Under the pieces are notes generated by a model. That model made no database searches, was not told the DNA's origin, and saw only the letters and a list, made by a program, of their open reading frames with translations. A stretch of DNA of 64,000 nt from Corynebacterium vitaeruminis (lineage in GTDB: Bacteria; Actinomycetota; Actinomycetes; Mycobacteriales; Mycobacteriaceae): positions 1-64,000 of the forward strand of contig NZ_JVVM01000016.1 in assembly GCF_001054325.1 (NCBI RefSeq), in the 5' to 3' direction. A program made the position numbers and the translations under genes. Below are positions 27,105 through 35,996 of the stretch, piece by piece (within the stretch, counting starts at the first letter, position 1; each line of letters starts with the position of its first letter).

Positions 27105-27794
27105 TTACTGCCCAGCCGCTTCGTTGGCGATGGCCCACTCGTCGCGAGCCATGTTCTCAAGGTCCTTGCAGTCAAACTCACTGGGGAGCTTATTGCCCTG
27201 CGCCTCGAACTGCTCGATGGTCGGAGCTTTCTGATCGCGCTCGGAGAGAATCATGTCCGCTTCGATGAGACCCCCCTTGGCCAGCAGTGCGGCCAGGTCA
27301 ATTCCGAGAGTCGGGTCCTGGATACTGACAGCACGCTCAGCCTCCGGGTTGTAGCCGGTGGAAGTGAGGTAGGTGAGCACGGAGTCGTCGGCAAGCGAAA
27401 CGAAACCATGACCGATGCCGTTGGGCAGATAGACCACGCGGCGGGTCTTGCTGTCGAGCTCGAAGACCTCAACCTTGCCGAAGGTATCCGAGCCGCGACG
27501 CAGATCAACCGCAATGTCGAGGATGTGGCCCGCGGGACAGGTGACCAGCTTCGCCTGGCCGGGGTGACCATCTAGCGCGGTACTGACGTCTGCGAAGTGA
27601 AGGCCACGGACAACACCCGCCGCGGAGACACTCATGTTGGCCTGCTCCGGAAAGAACGGGTAGCCCGTGGCCTCGCCGAATGCGTCGAGGCGATACCACT
27701 CGTGGAAACTACCGCGGCTGTCGCCGTGGATGACCGGCTCGAAGGTGAAAACGCCATCGATGGAAGTGGGCTGGAATGTGCTCTTAGGGCTCAT
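27105..27794 (-). CDS. rmlC: dTDP-4-dehydrorhamnose 3,5-epimerase
   Basis: A 229-residue cupin-fold epimerase. The catalytic His is in VRGLHFADV and the catalytic Tyr in [22 protein letters not shown] is typical of the C-terminal strand. ATG 27794 ([10 protein letters not shown]) is chosen over an upstream ATG at 27890. In C. glutamicum RmlC is fused to RmlD (RmlCD); here the chain ends after about 229 residues with no RmlD domain, and no rmlD occurs in the window. Confidence 0.92.
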   Translation of the reverse strand: MSPKSTFQPTSIDGVFTFEPVIHGDSRGSFHEWYRLDAFGEATGYPFFPEQANMSVSAAGVVRGLHFADVSTALDGHPGQAKLVTCPAGHILDIAVDLRRGSDTFGKVEVFELDSKTRRVVYLPNGIGHGFVSLADDSVLTYLTSTGYNPEAERAVSIQDPTLGIDLAALLAKGGLIEADMILSERDQKAPTIEQFEAQGNKLPSEFDCKDLENMARDEWAIANEAAGQ

Positions 27795-27837
27795 GGGTAA
27801 CAAGTGTAGACGCGAGGGACGGGTTCGGACTGGTGGT

Positions 27838-27856
27838 GGGTTGGGTATGGGCTGGG
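27838..27856 (+). other. G-quadruplex-capable sequence upstream of rmlC
   Basis: GGGTTGGGTATGGGCTGGG has four G3 runs with loops of 2, 3 and 2 nt on the plus strand. This is the non-coding strand partner of the rmlC leader region, 44 bp before the rmlC start. Confidence 0.7.
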
Positions 27857-27907
27857 TAGTCGCCGAGCCGAAATTAGCGTTTAACGGCATTCATGCGGGG
27901 GTTGTTG

Positions 27908-28003
27908 CCCTAAGGTCTCGATTTGTGTGTCCTTTTAAGTGAACCCACACTTCTTGACCTGGGAGTTTCTAATCTGAAGCCCACACAAATCGAGACCTTA
28001 GGG
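27908..28003. repeat. Perfect 22 bp inverted repeat, copy B1
   Basis: Arms 27908-27929 and 27982-28003 are perfectly complementary over 22 bp, with a 52-nt loop. The loop segment next to the right arm (from about 27954 to 27981) reappears in the opposite orientation next to the left arm of B2. The arms of B1 and B2 are unrelated to each other. Confidence 0.9.
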
Positions 28004-28087
28004 AAAAATGGCCCGAATTTGAGGCTTATTTGTTAATCCTGAATACGAAAACAACGTTTAACGCCATTCACAAGGGGTGTTTTGACG

Positions 28088-28177
28088 CAGACTCGCATGT
28101 TTGGTGGGCTTCAGATTAGAAACTCCCAGGTCAGATTCACCCAAAAGCCCGAAAATGCCACCAAACATGCGAGTCTG
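28088..28177. repeat. Perfect 20 bp inverted repeat, copy B2
   Basis: Arms 28088-28107 and 28158-28177 are perfectly complementary over 20 bp, with a 50-nt loop. About 28 nt of the loop (28107-28134) is the reverse complement of the B1 loop segment, so the loop is inverted relative to B1 while the flanking CGTTTAACGNCATTCA block keeps its direction. Confidence 0.9.
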
Positions 28178-28256
28178 GGTATTTTGGGCCTGTTTTGAGC
28201 CCTTTACCTGGTGCGCATGGGAACTATATTGCAGGGCGTGGCTGAAGTGACGCATA

Positions 28257-28310
28257 GGGCGTACCAAGTAACTGGGGCGTACCAAGTAACCGGGGTGCAC
28301 CAGGTAACCG
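28257..28310 (+). repeat. 18 bp tandem repeat, three units
   Basis: Three head-to-tail units (28257-28274, 28275-28292, 28293-28310) share the form GGGYGYACCARGTAACYG, with only a few substitutions. A partial fourth unit (GGGTGCTGG) follows. It is 3' of rmlB. Confidence 0.85.
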
Positions 28311-28327
28311 GGGTGCTGGCTAGGCAG

Positions 28328-28371
28328 AGCCCAACCAACCCAAAACCAGCCCAACCAACCCAAACCAGCCC
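28328..28371 (-). repeat. C-rich tandem repeat; G-quadruplex potential on the rmlB coding strand
   Basis: Two units (28328-28347 and 28348-28366) plus a partial third. On the minus strand, which is the rmlB mRNA sense, five GGG runs appear with loops of 7, 6, 8 and 6 nt. The repeat begins 9 bp beyond the rmlB stop codon, so it would sit at the start of the 3' untranslated region. Confidence 0.7.
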
Positions 28372-28379
28372 AGCCAGAA

Positions 28380-29372
28380 CTACAACTCCTGCTCGCGCTC
28401 AGCGTAGCCAGTCTCAGCGGCATCGTAGGCCACGGCCCACCAGGACTCGTTGGCGCGATACCAGTCGATGGTCTCGGCGAGGCCTGCCGAAAAGTCCTGA
28501 TAACGCGGCTGCCAGCCAAGGCTGCGGATGGATGCAGGATCAATCGCATAACGACGGTCATGCCCCGGGCGGTCAGTGACATGAACGAAGTCAGTGCGCG
28601 CGCGACCGAAGCCCTCCAAGATGTCACCGACCACGTCGAGGTTGGAACGCTCACCATCGGCACCAATGAGGTAGGTCTCCCCCACCTCACCGGAATCCAG
28701 GATTATCCAGACCGCATCGTTGTGGTCATCGACGTGAATCCAGTCCCGAACATTTTCACCGGTGCCGTACACGCGAGGCCTGCGCCCACGGAGCAGACCA
28801 CAAATCTGCCGGGGAATCAGCTTCTCCGGATGCTGCCTAGGACCGTAGTTGTTCGAGCAGTTACTAATCGTCGCAGCCAGCCCAAAGCTACGCACCCACG
28901 CCCGGACAAAGTGGTCCGCAGAAGCCTTAGAGGCCGAATAGGGGCTAGAGGGTTTGTACGCGGTGGCCGTCGTAAAGCGTGCTGGATCGTCGAGAGCAAG
29001 ATCGCCGAAGACCTCATCAGTGGAGATGTGGTGGAGGCGAACATCGTGGGTGGCGCAGGCCTTCGCCAGATTCACGGTGCCCAGCACATTGGTGGTGACA
29101 AATGGATCGGCATTCACCAGCGAGTTGTCGTTGTGGCTCTCGGCGGCGAAGTGGACGACGGCATCGAAGCGGGGCACGAGGCGATCGATCAGCTCCGCGT
29201 CACGAACATCGCCGCGGATGATCTCACAGTCCGTGCCTTCCAAGCTCGCTGGGTTCGCGGCATAGGTGAAAGCGTCAAGTACCGTGACATTCACATCGGG
29301 CCGTGTAGCCAGAGTGCGGAGAACAAAGTTGGAACCAATAAAGCCGGCACCACCGGTGACGAGAACGCGCAT
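28380..29372 (-). CDS. rmlB: dTDP-glucose 4,6-dehydratase
   Basis: A 330-residue extended SDR enzyme. The NAD motif VTGGAGFIGSNF is at residues 4-15; the catalytic Tyr and Lys are in YSASKASAD; HISTDEVFG carries the active-site Thr-Asp-Glu. NCSNNYGPRQHPEKLIP is a family signature. It supplies the substrate for RmlC. It is separated from rmlC by a 585 bp repeat-rich gap and lies 52 bp downstream of ccsB, so it may also be read from the cytochrome c operon. Confidence 0.94.
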   Translation of the reverse strand: MRVLVTGGAGFIGSNFVLRTLATRPDVNVTVLDAFTYAANPASLEGTDCEIIRGDVRDAELIDRLVPRFDAVVHFAAESHNDNSLVNADPFVTTNVLGTVNLAKACATHDVRLHHISTDEVFGDLALDDPARFTTATAYKPSSPYSASKASADHFVRAWVRSFGLAATISNCSNNYGPRQHPEKLIPRQICGLLRGRRPRVYGTGENVRDWIHVDDHNDAVWIILDSGEVGETYLIGADGERSNLDVVGDILEGFGRARTDFVHVTDRPGHDRRYAIDPASIRSLGWQPRYQDFSAGLAETIDWYRANESWWAVAYDAAETGYAEREQEL

Positions 29373-29424
29373 GGAAGCGATTCTAGTTCACCCGGCGATG
29401 CCGGCTTGTACGTGTGTGATTGGC

Positions 29425-30435
29425 TTAGTTCAGGCCAGCGTAGGAGTGCAGACCCGAGACCACCATATTGATGAAGAAGAGGTTGAACACCATGGTCGCA
29501 AAACCGAAGATGTTAATCCACGCGGCCTTAGTGTTGCGCCAGCCAGAGGTTGCGCGAGCGTGCAGGTACAGGGCGTAGACGATCCAGGAGATCAGAGCCG
29601 TGGTCTCCTTCGGATCCCAGCCCCAGTAACGCCCCCATGCGGACTCCGCCCAGATAGCGCCCAGCACAATGCCCAGGCCGAACAGCGGGAAGGACCAAAT
29701 AGCGGTGCGGTAGGCAATCGCATCCAGCTTCTGCGCGTCCGGTAGCGGCGAGACCAGCTTGCCCAGGAAACCCTTTTCGCTGCCCTTGCGGTTGTACATC
29801 CGCAGCATGTAGAGAATCGACGCAACACCCGAAATCAGTGCAATACTGCAGCCGATAGCGATGATGGACACGTGAATCGGCAGCCAAATCGACTGCAGTG
29901 CCGGCACCACCGGTGCAGCCTCAGCGTAGAGCTTCCTACCGCCGTAGAACATCAGAGCCAGAATTGGAGCCAGCATCCACGGCCAGAACACACGCATGGT
30001 CTCGCGGTGCAGGACACCCGCACCAACGACCATCGCAAACAGAATGGAGACCGAAATGTACTCGTAGAGGTTGCCCCACGGGAAACGCTGCACAGCCAGG
30101 CCACGCAGTAGCACCGATGCAAAGTGCACGGCTACACCGACGTAAATCAGCATTTCCGCCACAACGCCAAGCTTCTGTGTCAGCGCCTGATTCTTAACGA
30201 CGCTTGCCGATGCCTTCGTCTCCGACTCCACCGAGTTAGCGACACTAGCGGTGGTAGCTCCATCACCAGCACCAGCGGCTACCAGCTCGCGTTCCGCAAC
30301 CTGGCTCTTAGCTTCAGCGACCGCGATACGACGGCTGTAGTAGGCAATGGAAACAACAAAGGCCACAAGATAAAAGGCGAAGGCCGTGAAGTACGACCAG
30401 TCCGAAAACTGCGCCAGTGTCTTATTGACGAGCAT
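29425..30435 (-). CDS. ccsB: System II cytochrome c maturation protein CcsB/ResC
   Basis: A 336-residue polytopic membrane protein of the heme handling protein family. The conserved tryptophan-rich segment WGRYWGWDPKETTALISW near residue 270 binds haem at the outer face. About eight membrane helices are visible, with an Ala/Ser-rich loop near residues 45-75. With ResB it carries haem across the membrane and attaches it to apocytochrome c. It is 173 bp downstream of resB. Confidence 0.92.
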   Translation of the reverse strand: MLVNKTLAQFSDWSYFTAFAFYLVAFVVSIAYYSRRIAVAEAKSQVAERELVAAGAGDGATTASVANSVESETKASASVVKNQALTQKLGVVAEMLIYVGVAVHFASVLLRGLAVQRFPWGNLYEYISVSILFAMVVGAGVLHRETMRVFWPWMLAPILALMFYGGRKLYAEAAPVVPALQSIWLPIHVSIIAIGCSIALISGVASILYMLRMYNRKGSEKGFLGKLVSPLPDAQKLDAIAYRTAIWSFPLFGLGIVLGAIWAESAWGRYWGWDPKETTALISWIVYALYLHARATSGWRNTKAAWINIFGFATMVFNLFFINMVVSGLHSYAGLN

Positions 30436-30608
30436 GTACTTGGCTCCAAAGTGTGGAATTAGCGGAATACTTCTTCAAACCCTAGTACTAAAGCGGGGCT
30501 AAGCAAAAGGGGGCCGGACACGGAGGACACGAAAGAGTTGCGTGGAGGTGCAATCTTCACCCCCGCGCATTCACCCCCTGCAGTGGATGAATCGGCCTTA
30601 GCGGCTAG

Positions 30609-32327
30609 TTAGTTGTTGGCTCTCTTGCCTTTACTGTCCTCGTCATCACTACCGTTGTCCGCCGCATCAATGTCCACAGTGTCCTGGTCGGCAGAGTCGG
30701 CGTCATCGCTGTCGCGTTCCAGGATGTCATCCACGATGTACTGGAACTCCTCGCCCCAACCGGCCTTGTCCGTGCGAGCCAGGCCACCGAACTCAACGCG
30801 AGTGCGGCCATCTTCCAGCGGGAACATGCGCACCCACACGCGCCGACGCTTAATACCCAGCGACATCACCATGCCCGCCAGTGCAGCCACAGTCGCCACC
30901 AGCACCCAGAACTGCGTGGGATCGTGCGAGATCTGCAAGTTGACAAATTCCTTCGCGCCGAGGAATTCAATCTTGGTGCCGTCGGCAAGCTCGGTGGATT
31001 CGCCCTGCTTGAGGTTGACGCGGGCTTCCTTGGCTAGCTGACCCGAGTGCATCAGGTCGCGGTCGAGGGAGAACAGGCCCTGCGAGCGACCAGTGTCCAG
31101 GCCCGCGTCGCCACGGTAGATATCGACAGCCACGGCCGGGTCTTGCATAGCCGGGTAAGAGGACTGCAGCAGAGCACCCTTTTCACCGGTGAACTCGGCC
31201 GTCGGAGCGAACAGGCCCTCGATGGCGATCTGGTTCTGGCGGCGCTCGAACAGGTCCGGGTACATGCCTGCCGGCGGATCGAAGCGCAGCGCGCCTGAAG
31301 ACAGGAAGAAGGTCGGGTCATCCGGGCGGAACTGAACAATCGAGGTACGCGACTCACCATTCGGCCAGGTCACCTTGAATGCCGGTGCAAAGCCGTGCCC
31401 CTGCAGATACACACGGTCACCGGCGATGCGCAGAGGGTGGTTGACCTGCAGAGTGGTCTTCTCCCACTCATCGACCGGCTTACGCATATCCTCCTCTTCT
31501 GCGAATCGGATGTGCGAGGTAAACATCTTGGCCTGGCCGTTCGGCAGGTAATCGGCAGCAAAGTCCTCGACCTGAATACAGAACGGGTTCAGAGTCGTAC
31601 CGTCGAAGGTGTTGCCCGAGCGCAGCGAGTCATAGTTCGCCGCAGCGGTGTTACAGAACGGAACGCCCACCGCGCTGTTGACGTTGTCATCAGAAATTTC
31701 GGTGCCGGTGTTGGTCAGCAAAATGACCTGGCCCTCGTAATAAATCATGCGGCCCAAGCCGACGATGATGATCAGCAGCGCAATGCCCAGGTGGAATACC
31801 AAGTTGCCAAGCTCACGCAGGTAGCCCTTCTCCGCGGAAAAGGAGCGTGCCCCGGCGCGGTCTTCATCTGCTGGGGTTTCGGTCAACGCCCACTTGTTCA
31901 GGCGCTCACGCACCCGCTCAGAAACTTCGTCCGCGGAAGCATCGACCACGGCTTCGTCGTGAAGCGGAAGACGCGCCAACCGTTTCGGCGCCCTAGCCGG
32001 TGGCGTCTTCATGGCCTTGTAGTGGTCGATGGTGCGCGGAATAATGCAGCCGACCAGGGAAATCAGTAGCAATGCCACGATGGCGACGAACCAGACGGAC
32101 GAGAAGACATCGAAAAGCTGCAGCTTATCCATGATCTCGGCGGTCTTGCCGTTGGCGGCAAGATACTGGTCGACCTTGTCCTTATTCAGCGAGCGCTGCG
32201 GCAACAGGGCGCCGGGAACCGCTGCGAAAGCGAGGATGAACAGCAGAATCAGCGCCGTACGCATGCTGGTCAACCAGTTCCAGACCTGCTGGAAGGGCTG
32301 TCGTACCTTATTCCAATTCACCGACAT
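30609..32327 (-). CDS. resB: Cytochrome c maturation protein ResB
   Basis: A 572-residue ResB-family protein with three N-terminal membrane helices (including SMRTALILLFILAFAAVPGALLPQRSLN), a further helix near residue 170, a large extracytoplasmic domain, and a last helix near residue 480. It ends in a strongly acidic tail (DSDDADSADQDTVDID) of about 40 residues. Together with CcsB it forms the System II haem exporter/ligase. It starts 15 bp after ccdA. Confidence 0.92.
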   Translation of the reverse strand: MSVNWNKVRQPFQQVWNWLTSMRTALILLFILAFAAVPGALLPQRSLNKDKVDQYLAANGKTAEIMDKLQLFDVFSSVWFVAIVALLLISLVGCIIPRTIDHYKAMKTPPARAPKRLARLPLHDEAVVDASADEVSERVRERLNKWALTETPADEDRAGARSFSAEKGYLRELGNLVFHLGIALLIIIVGLGRMIYYEGQVILLTNTGTEISDDNVNSAVGVPFCNTAAANYDSLRSGNTFDGTTLNPFCIQVEDFAADYLPNGQAKMFTSHIRFAEEEDMRKPVDEWEKTTLQVNHPLRIAGDRVYLQGHGFAPAFKVTWPNGESRTSIVQFRPDDPTFFLSSGALRFDPPAGMYPDLFERRQNQIAIEGLFAPTAEFTGEKGALLQSSYPAMQDPAVAVDIYRGDAGLDTGRSQGLFSLDRDLMHSGQLAKEARVNLKQGESTELADGTKIEFLGAKEFVNLQISHDPTQFWVLVATVAALAGMVMSLGIKRRRVWVRMFPLEDGRTRVEFGGLARTDKAGWGEEFQYIVDDILERDSDDADSADQDTVDIDAADNGSDDEDSKGKRANN

Positions 32328-32342
32328 TGAAAAAATCTTTCA

Positions 32343-33218
32343 TTAAATTGGCGTTACCGTATCAGTAATAAAAGCGGCCTGAACCCAGGCAACAAAAACA
32401 TCCCACAGTCCTGTGACCAGGGCAATTCCCACCAGCACCAGCGCCACACCACCGATGATCTGAATGGTTCGCGAGTGCTTGCGCAGAAAATCCACTCCCC
32501 GCATCGCACGTGCCGACCCCAGCGCCACCAAAATGAACGGCAGCCCCAGCCCCAGGCAGTAGGCGATAATAAGTGCCACTCCTCTGGCCGCGGTCATGCC
32601 CTGCGTACCTGCGGACACCGAAATAATTGCAGTCAGTGTCGGCCCCAGACACGGCGTCCACCCCAGCGCGAACACTGCGCCGAGTAGTGGCGCTCCCAGC
32701 CACGTGGTCCAGCGCTTCGGCGTCATGCGGGTGTCCTTCTGCAGGGCTGGCACCATGCCCATGAAGGCGAGTCCCATCACGATGGTCACCACGCCACCGA
32801 CAATCGTCAGCGTGCGCGCCTGCAAACGCAATGTGGACACGAGCCCGAAAATCGAGGCCGACCCCAGCACGAAAATGACAGTAAAGCCCAACACGAACAG
32901 CAACGCAGCCAGGCCGACGCGGGCAGTTGCGGAACGCTTGCCACGGCCTCCATCGCTGTCACGCTTATCGACGGCGGTTGCGTCCGCAATGTCCGTCGTC
33001 ACGCCATTGCCCTGCGCCCCCGATGCTCCGGAAATACCGGTGAGATATGAGACATAGCCGGGCACGAGCGGGATGACGCACGGGCTGGCGAAGGAGACCA
33101 GACCGGCCAGCGCAGCGGCGAGTAACCCCAACAGAATGGGGCCGCCGGTGGCGGCATCGGCGAACTGTTGGCCGATGCCATCGGCAAGAAAGGTCGTGTC
33201 CATGGCAAGAGTTCCCAT
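32343..33218 (-). CDS. ccdA: Thiol-disulfide transporter CcdA
   Basis: A 291-residue DsbD-core membrane protein with six or more helices. The two redox cysteines appear in SFASPCVIPLVPGY and LGWTPCLGPTLTAI. It passes electrons from cytoplasmic thioredoxin to the outside, where the TlpA/ResA protein keeps the CXXCH motif of apocytochrome c reduced. A charged Asp/Arg/Lys loop (about residues 75-95) separates the first helices. The tlpA gene ends 8 bp upstream, indicating a tight operon. Confidence 0.92.
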   Translation of the reverse strand: MGTLAMDTTFLADGIGQQFADAATGGPILLGLLAAALAGLVSFASPCVIPLVPGYVSYLTGISGASGAQGNGVTTDIADATAVDKRDSDGGRGKRSATARVGLAALLFVLGFTVIFVLGSASIFGLVSTLRLQARTLTIVGGVVTIVMGLAFMGMVPALQKDTRMTPKRWTTWLGAPLLGAVFALGWTPCLGPTLTAIISVSAGTQGMTAARGVALIIAYCLGLGLPFILVALGSARAMRGVDFLRKHSRTIQIIGGVALVLVGIALVTGLWDVFVAWVQAAFITDTVTPI

Positions 33219-33226
33219 GCTGGGGC

Positions 33227-33853
33227 CTAGCCCTCCGCCTTCACTTCATTGACGGCCTTCATCAGCATGGTGTGGTCGACCTCGCGGAGGAAAACCTTGG
33301 CCGGGCGGTGCTGCTTGTCCAGGATGATGGTCGTCGGAATCACCGATGCCGGGATACCGCCGAGCGCGGCGGCGTTGACGAATGCCGGGTCATAGATGGA
33401 CGGGTAAGTAATACCGTTGTCCTTCACAAAGTCGACGGGGGCTTGGCGGACGTTGTCGCGGACGTTGATGCCGAGGACAGTGCCGATGCCTTCCTCTTCC
33501 ATCTGTTCCTGGACGTACTGCAGGTCATCGGATTCAGAGCGACACGGTGCACACCACTGTCCCCATGCATTGAGGACCACAATCTGATCCTTGAAGTCAT
33601 CGAGGGAGATCTTCTTGTCGTCGTCCTCCAGAGAAGGACCGAAGACATTGCCGACCGGCTTGCGCTCCTCCGGTGCGTAATCAATGATCTGCTGACCACC
33701 CGGAGAAACGAACTCGAACTGACCGCCGACGGCAACGGCGTCGTGTCCCACTGACTCTCCGGGGTTACATGCTGCGAGCGACAGAGACAGAGTTGCTGCC
33801 GCTAGCGTTGCTGCAATTCGGGACGATGAGACCTTGGCCACCTGGGGTGCCAC
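33227..33853 (-). CDS. TlpA/ResA-like thiol-disulfide reductase lipoprotein
   Basis: A 208-residue thioredoxin-fold protein. The signal peptide ends in a lipobox, LSLAACNPG (Cys near residue 29), so it should be anchored as a lipoprotein on the outer side of the membrane. The active site is WCAPCR near residue 107, and a cis-Pro lies in GIPASVIPTTIIL. It matches the redox partner of CcdA in cytochrome c maturation; mycobacterial Rv0526 occupies the same place. Confidence 0.9.
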   Translation of the reverse strand: MAPQVAKVSSSRIAATLAAATLSLSLAACNPGESVGHDAVAVGGQFEFVSPGGQQIIDYAPEERKPVGNVFGPSLEDDDKKISLDDFKDQIVVLNAWGQWCAPCRSESDDLQYVQEQMEEEGIGTVLGINVRDNVRQAPVDFVKDNGITYPSIYDPAFVNAAALGGIPASVIPTTIILDKQHRPAKVFLREVDHTMLMKAVNEVKAEG

Positions 33854-33896
33854 CTTCCGGGGGTCAGTGAAACTTCAACAAAACTATTTATTCACC

Positions 33897-34607
33897 TTAC
33901 AGGTGACCGGCTGGCTCACTGTAGCGCACGTCGACAATGGTGTCGCCGACGAAGACAAAGGAGGTCACACTAGCCAGATCACACTGTCTGGTTGCCGGGT
34001 TGTGAGCCAGCTTCAAGTACCGCGCACGACGCTGAGCGGCGATGATGCACAGCTGGTGGGTCACCAGAACTGCTTCTGCGCCCTCGGCGGCCTCACGGGC
34101 GCGCTCGATGGCATAGAACATGCGATCCGCGATCTCCTCGTACGGTTCGCCCCAACTCGGCACACTCGGACGACGCAGCCGTGGCCAGTACTTCGGATTC
34201 CACAGTGCAGAGTCAATGCCCTTGATGTGCAAGCCCTCAAAGGTGTTGCCAGCCTCCAGGAGATCTTCATCCAGGATTGGTTTCGTACCAATTACCTCGG
34301 TGAATGGCTTAGAGGTCTCCTGCGTGCGCTGCAGCGGAGAGCAGGCGAAGTAGCGGATGCCGTGGCCTTCGAAGGACGAGGCCGTGGCTGCTGCCTGGCG
34401 CTGACCGCGCTCAGACAGGTGCCAGCCGGGCAGGCGTCCATAGAGAATTTTATCCGGGTTATAAACCTCGCCGTGGCGGACGAGATGTACAACCGTGGTC
34501 TTGGCGTGCTTTGTTGCACGCTTAGACGTCTGATTCTCCGGCTGCGTCGGCTGCGGTTCCTGCTGTGCTGCCTGCTGCGCGGCCTGCGAATTGGTCTTGT
34601 TCGACAC
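33897..34607 (-). CDS. Histidine phosphatase family protein
   Basis: A 236-residue phosphoglycerate-mutase-like phosphatase. The phospho-accepting VHLVRHGEVYNP is near residue 42, and the second catalytic histidine is in VLVTHQLCI. A Gln-rich N-terminal stretch of about 35 residues precedes the fold. It corresponds to Rv0525, between hemL and the tlpA gene. The substrate is unknown; it ends 43 bp from tlpA and starts 7 bp after hemL. Confidence 0.82.
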   Translation of the reverse strand: MSNKTNSQAAQQAAQQEPQPTQPENQTSKRATKHAKTTVVHLVRHGEVYNPDKILYGRLPGWHLSERGQRQAAATASSFEGHGIRYFACSPLQRTQETSKPFTEVIGTKPILDEDLLEAGNTFEGLHIKGIDSALWNPKYWPRLRRPSVPSWGEPYEEIADRMFYAIERAREAAEGAEAVLVTHQLCIIAAQRRARYLKLAHNPATRQCDLASVTSFVFVGDTIVDVRYSEPAGHL

Positions 34608-34614
34608 GTGTCAC

Positions 34615-35961
34615 CTACTCCGGCTTGGCAGCTGCCGCCGCCTCTGCCGCACGGGCTGCCGCACGCTCGATAATCTCGAAGTCAGCGTCGGTGAGTGCGG
34701 CGGAGACGAACCAGGTTTCGTAGCAGGAAGCCGGCGGGTAGACACCATTGGCCAGCAGGGCATGGAAGAAGGCGGGGTAGCGGAAAGTATCCGCTGCCTG
34801 CATCTGCTCAAAGTTGTGGCCCTCGCCCTCGGCGAAGCGCGGCGAGAGCATAGTGCCCGCGCGCTGAATATGGTGGGCAACACCCTGCTTGGTCAGGGCA
34901 TCGGACAGAATCGTGGCCAGGCGATCTGCGTTGGCCGCAACGGTGTCATAGACATCCTTCGTGGCGTTTTCCAGGTTGGCCAGGCCAGCTGCCATAGCGA
35001 CCGGGTTACCGGAGAGCGTGCCTGCCTGGTACACCGGACCGTTCGGGGCCAGGTATTCCATGACATCGCGGCGACCGCCGAAGGCGGCTGCGGGGAGACC
35101 ACCGGAGACGACCTTGCCGAAGGTGGTCAGGTCACCGGCCACACCATCAATGCCGTACCAGCCGTTGTAAGAAGTACGGAAGCCGGTCATAACCTCGTCG
35201 AGAATCAGCAGCGCGCCGTCGGCGTGGCAGATTTCCTTCAGCTTCGCGTTGAAGTTGTCCTGCGGTGCGACGGTGCCCATGTTGCCCGCTGCCGCCTCGG
35301 TGATAACACAGGCAATTTCGCCCGGGTTCTCAGCGAATGCGGCCTTGACGGCCTCATTGTCGTTGTACGGAACGACAATGGTGTCGGCGGCCGATGCACC
35401 GGTGACACCCGGCGAATCCGGCAGACCAAAAGTAGCGACACCAGAACCGGCCGATGCCAGCAGCGCATCCACGTGACCGTGGTAACAGCCGGCGAACTTG
35501 ATGATTTTGGAACGGCCAGTGAAACCGCGAGCCAGACGAACTGCGGACATGGTGGCCTCAGTGCCCGAGTTGACCAGACGCACCTCATCCACCGACGTGC
35601 GCTCAACGATGTGACGAGCCAGGTCGGTCTCGGCCGTCGTCGGAGCGCCGAAAGACAGACCGCGGGTGGCGGCACTCTGAACGGCCTCCACCACTGCCGG
35701 GTGCGCGTGGCCCAGAATCATCGGACCCCAGGAGCAGACCAGGTCCACGTATTCATTGCCATCAACATCCACGAGACGAGAGCCCGTGGCGTGGTCAATG
35801 AAACGTGGGGTGCCACCGACGGAGCCGAAGGCGCGCACCGGCGAGTTCACGCCACCCGGCGTAACCGCCTGAGCCTGCGTAAAGAACTCTGCCGAACGAT
35901 CGGTGAGCTCGACGTTTTCTGGGACATGAGGAGCATTAATGTCTTGAGTCACGGTGACCAT
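34615..35961 (-). CDS. hemL: Glutamate-1-semialdehyde 2,1-aminomutase
   Basis: A 448-residue class III PLP aminotransferase making 5-aminolevulinate, the second step of the C5 haem pathway after HemA. Visible are [30 protein letters not shown], the PLP-binding [11 protein letters not shown], and the Schiff-base lysine in [19 protein letters not shown] near residue 280. The C-terminal Ala/Lys-rich tail is variable. Confidence 0.95.
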   Translation of the reverse strand: MVTVTQDINAPHVPENVELTDRSAEFFTQAQAVTPGGVNSPVRAFGSVGGTPRFIDHATGSRLVDVDGNEYVDLVCSWGPMILGHAHPAVVEAVQSAATRGLSFGAPTTAETDLARHIVERTSVDEVRLVNSGTEATMSAVRLARGFTGRSKIIKFAGCYHGHVDALLASAGSGVATFGLPDSPGVTGASAADTIVVPYNDNEAVKAAFAENPGEIACVITEAAAGNMGTVAPQDNFNAKLKEICHADGALLILDEVMTGFRTSYNGWYGIDGVAGDLTTFGKVVSGGLPAAAFGGRRDVMEYLAPNGPVYQAGTLSGNPVAMAAGLANLENATKDVYDTVAANADRLATILSDALTKQGVAHHIQRAGTMLSPRFAEGEGHNFEQMQAADTFRYPAFFHALLANGVYPPASCYETWFVSAALTDADFEIIERAAARAAEAAAAAKPE

Positions 35962-35996
35962 CGTAGACGGCCACCCGGATCAAGGGCTACCCTGTC

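Larger units (their letters stand above)
27795..28379. other. 585 bp repeat-rich gap between rmlB and rmlC
   Basis: No credible gene is present. The gap holds, in order: a GGG-run motif (27838-27856), inverted repeat B1 (27908-28003), inverted repeat B2 (28088-28177), an 18 bp unit repeated three times (28257-28310), and a C-rich unit of 19-20 bp repeated twice (28328-28366). Both inverted repeats are preceded by a related block, CGTTTAACGNCATTCA at about 27879 and 28055, so the two are copies of one roughly 125 bp element. Confidence 0.85.

Noticed and set aside
28257-28375. Possible CRISPR array
   Set aside because: The 18-20 bp units are directly adjacent with no unique spacers, and no cas genes are present in the window.
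28540-28556. Near-matches to GCTTNACGACG such as GCATAACGACG here and GCGTGACGACG near 12905 and 26512
   Set aside because: One or two mismatches, and their number is about what chance would give. They do not strengthen the motif family.
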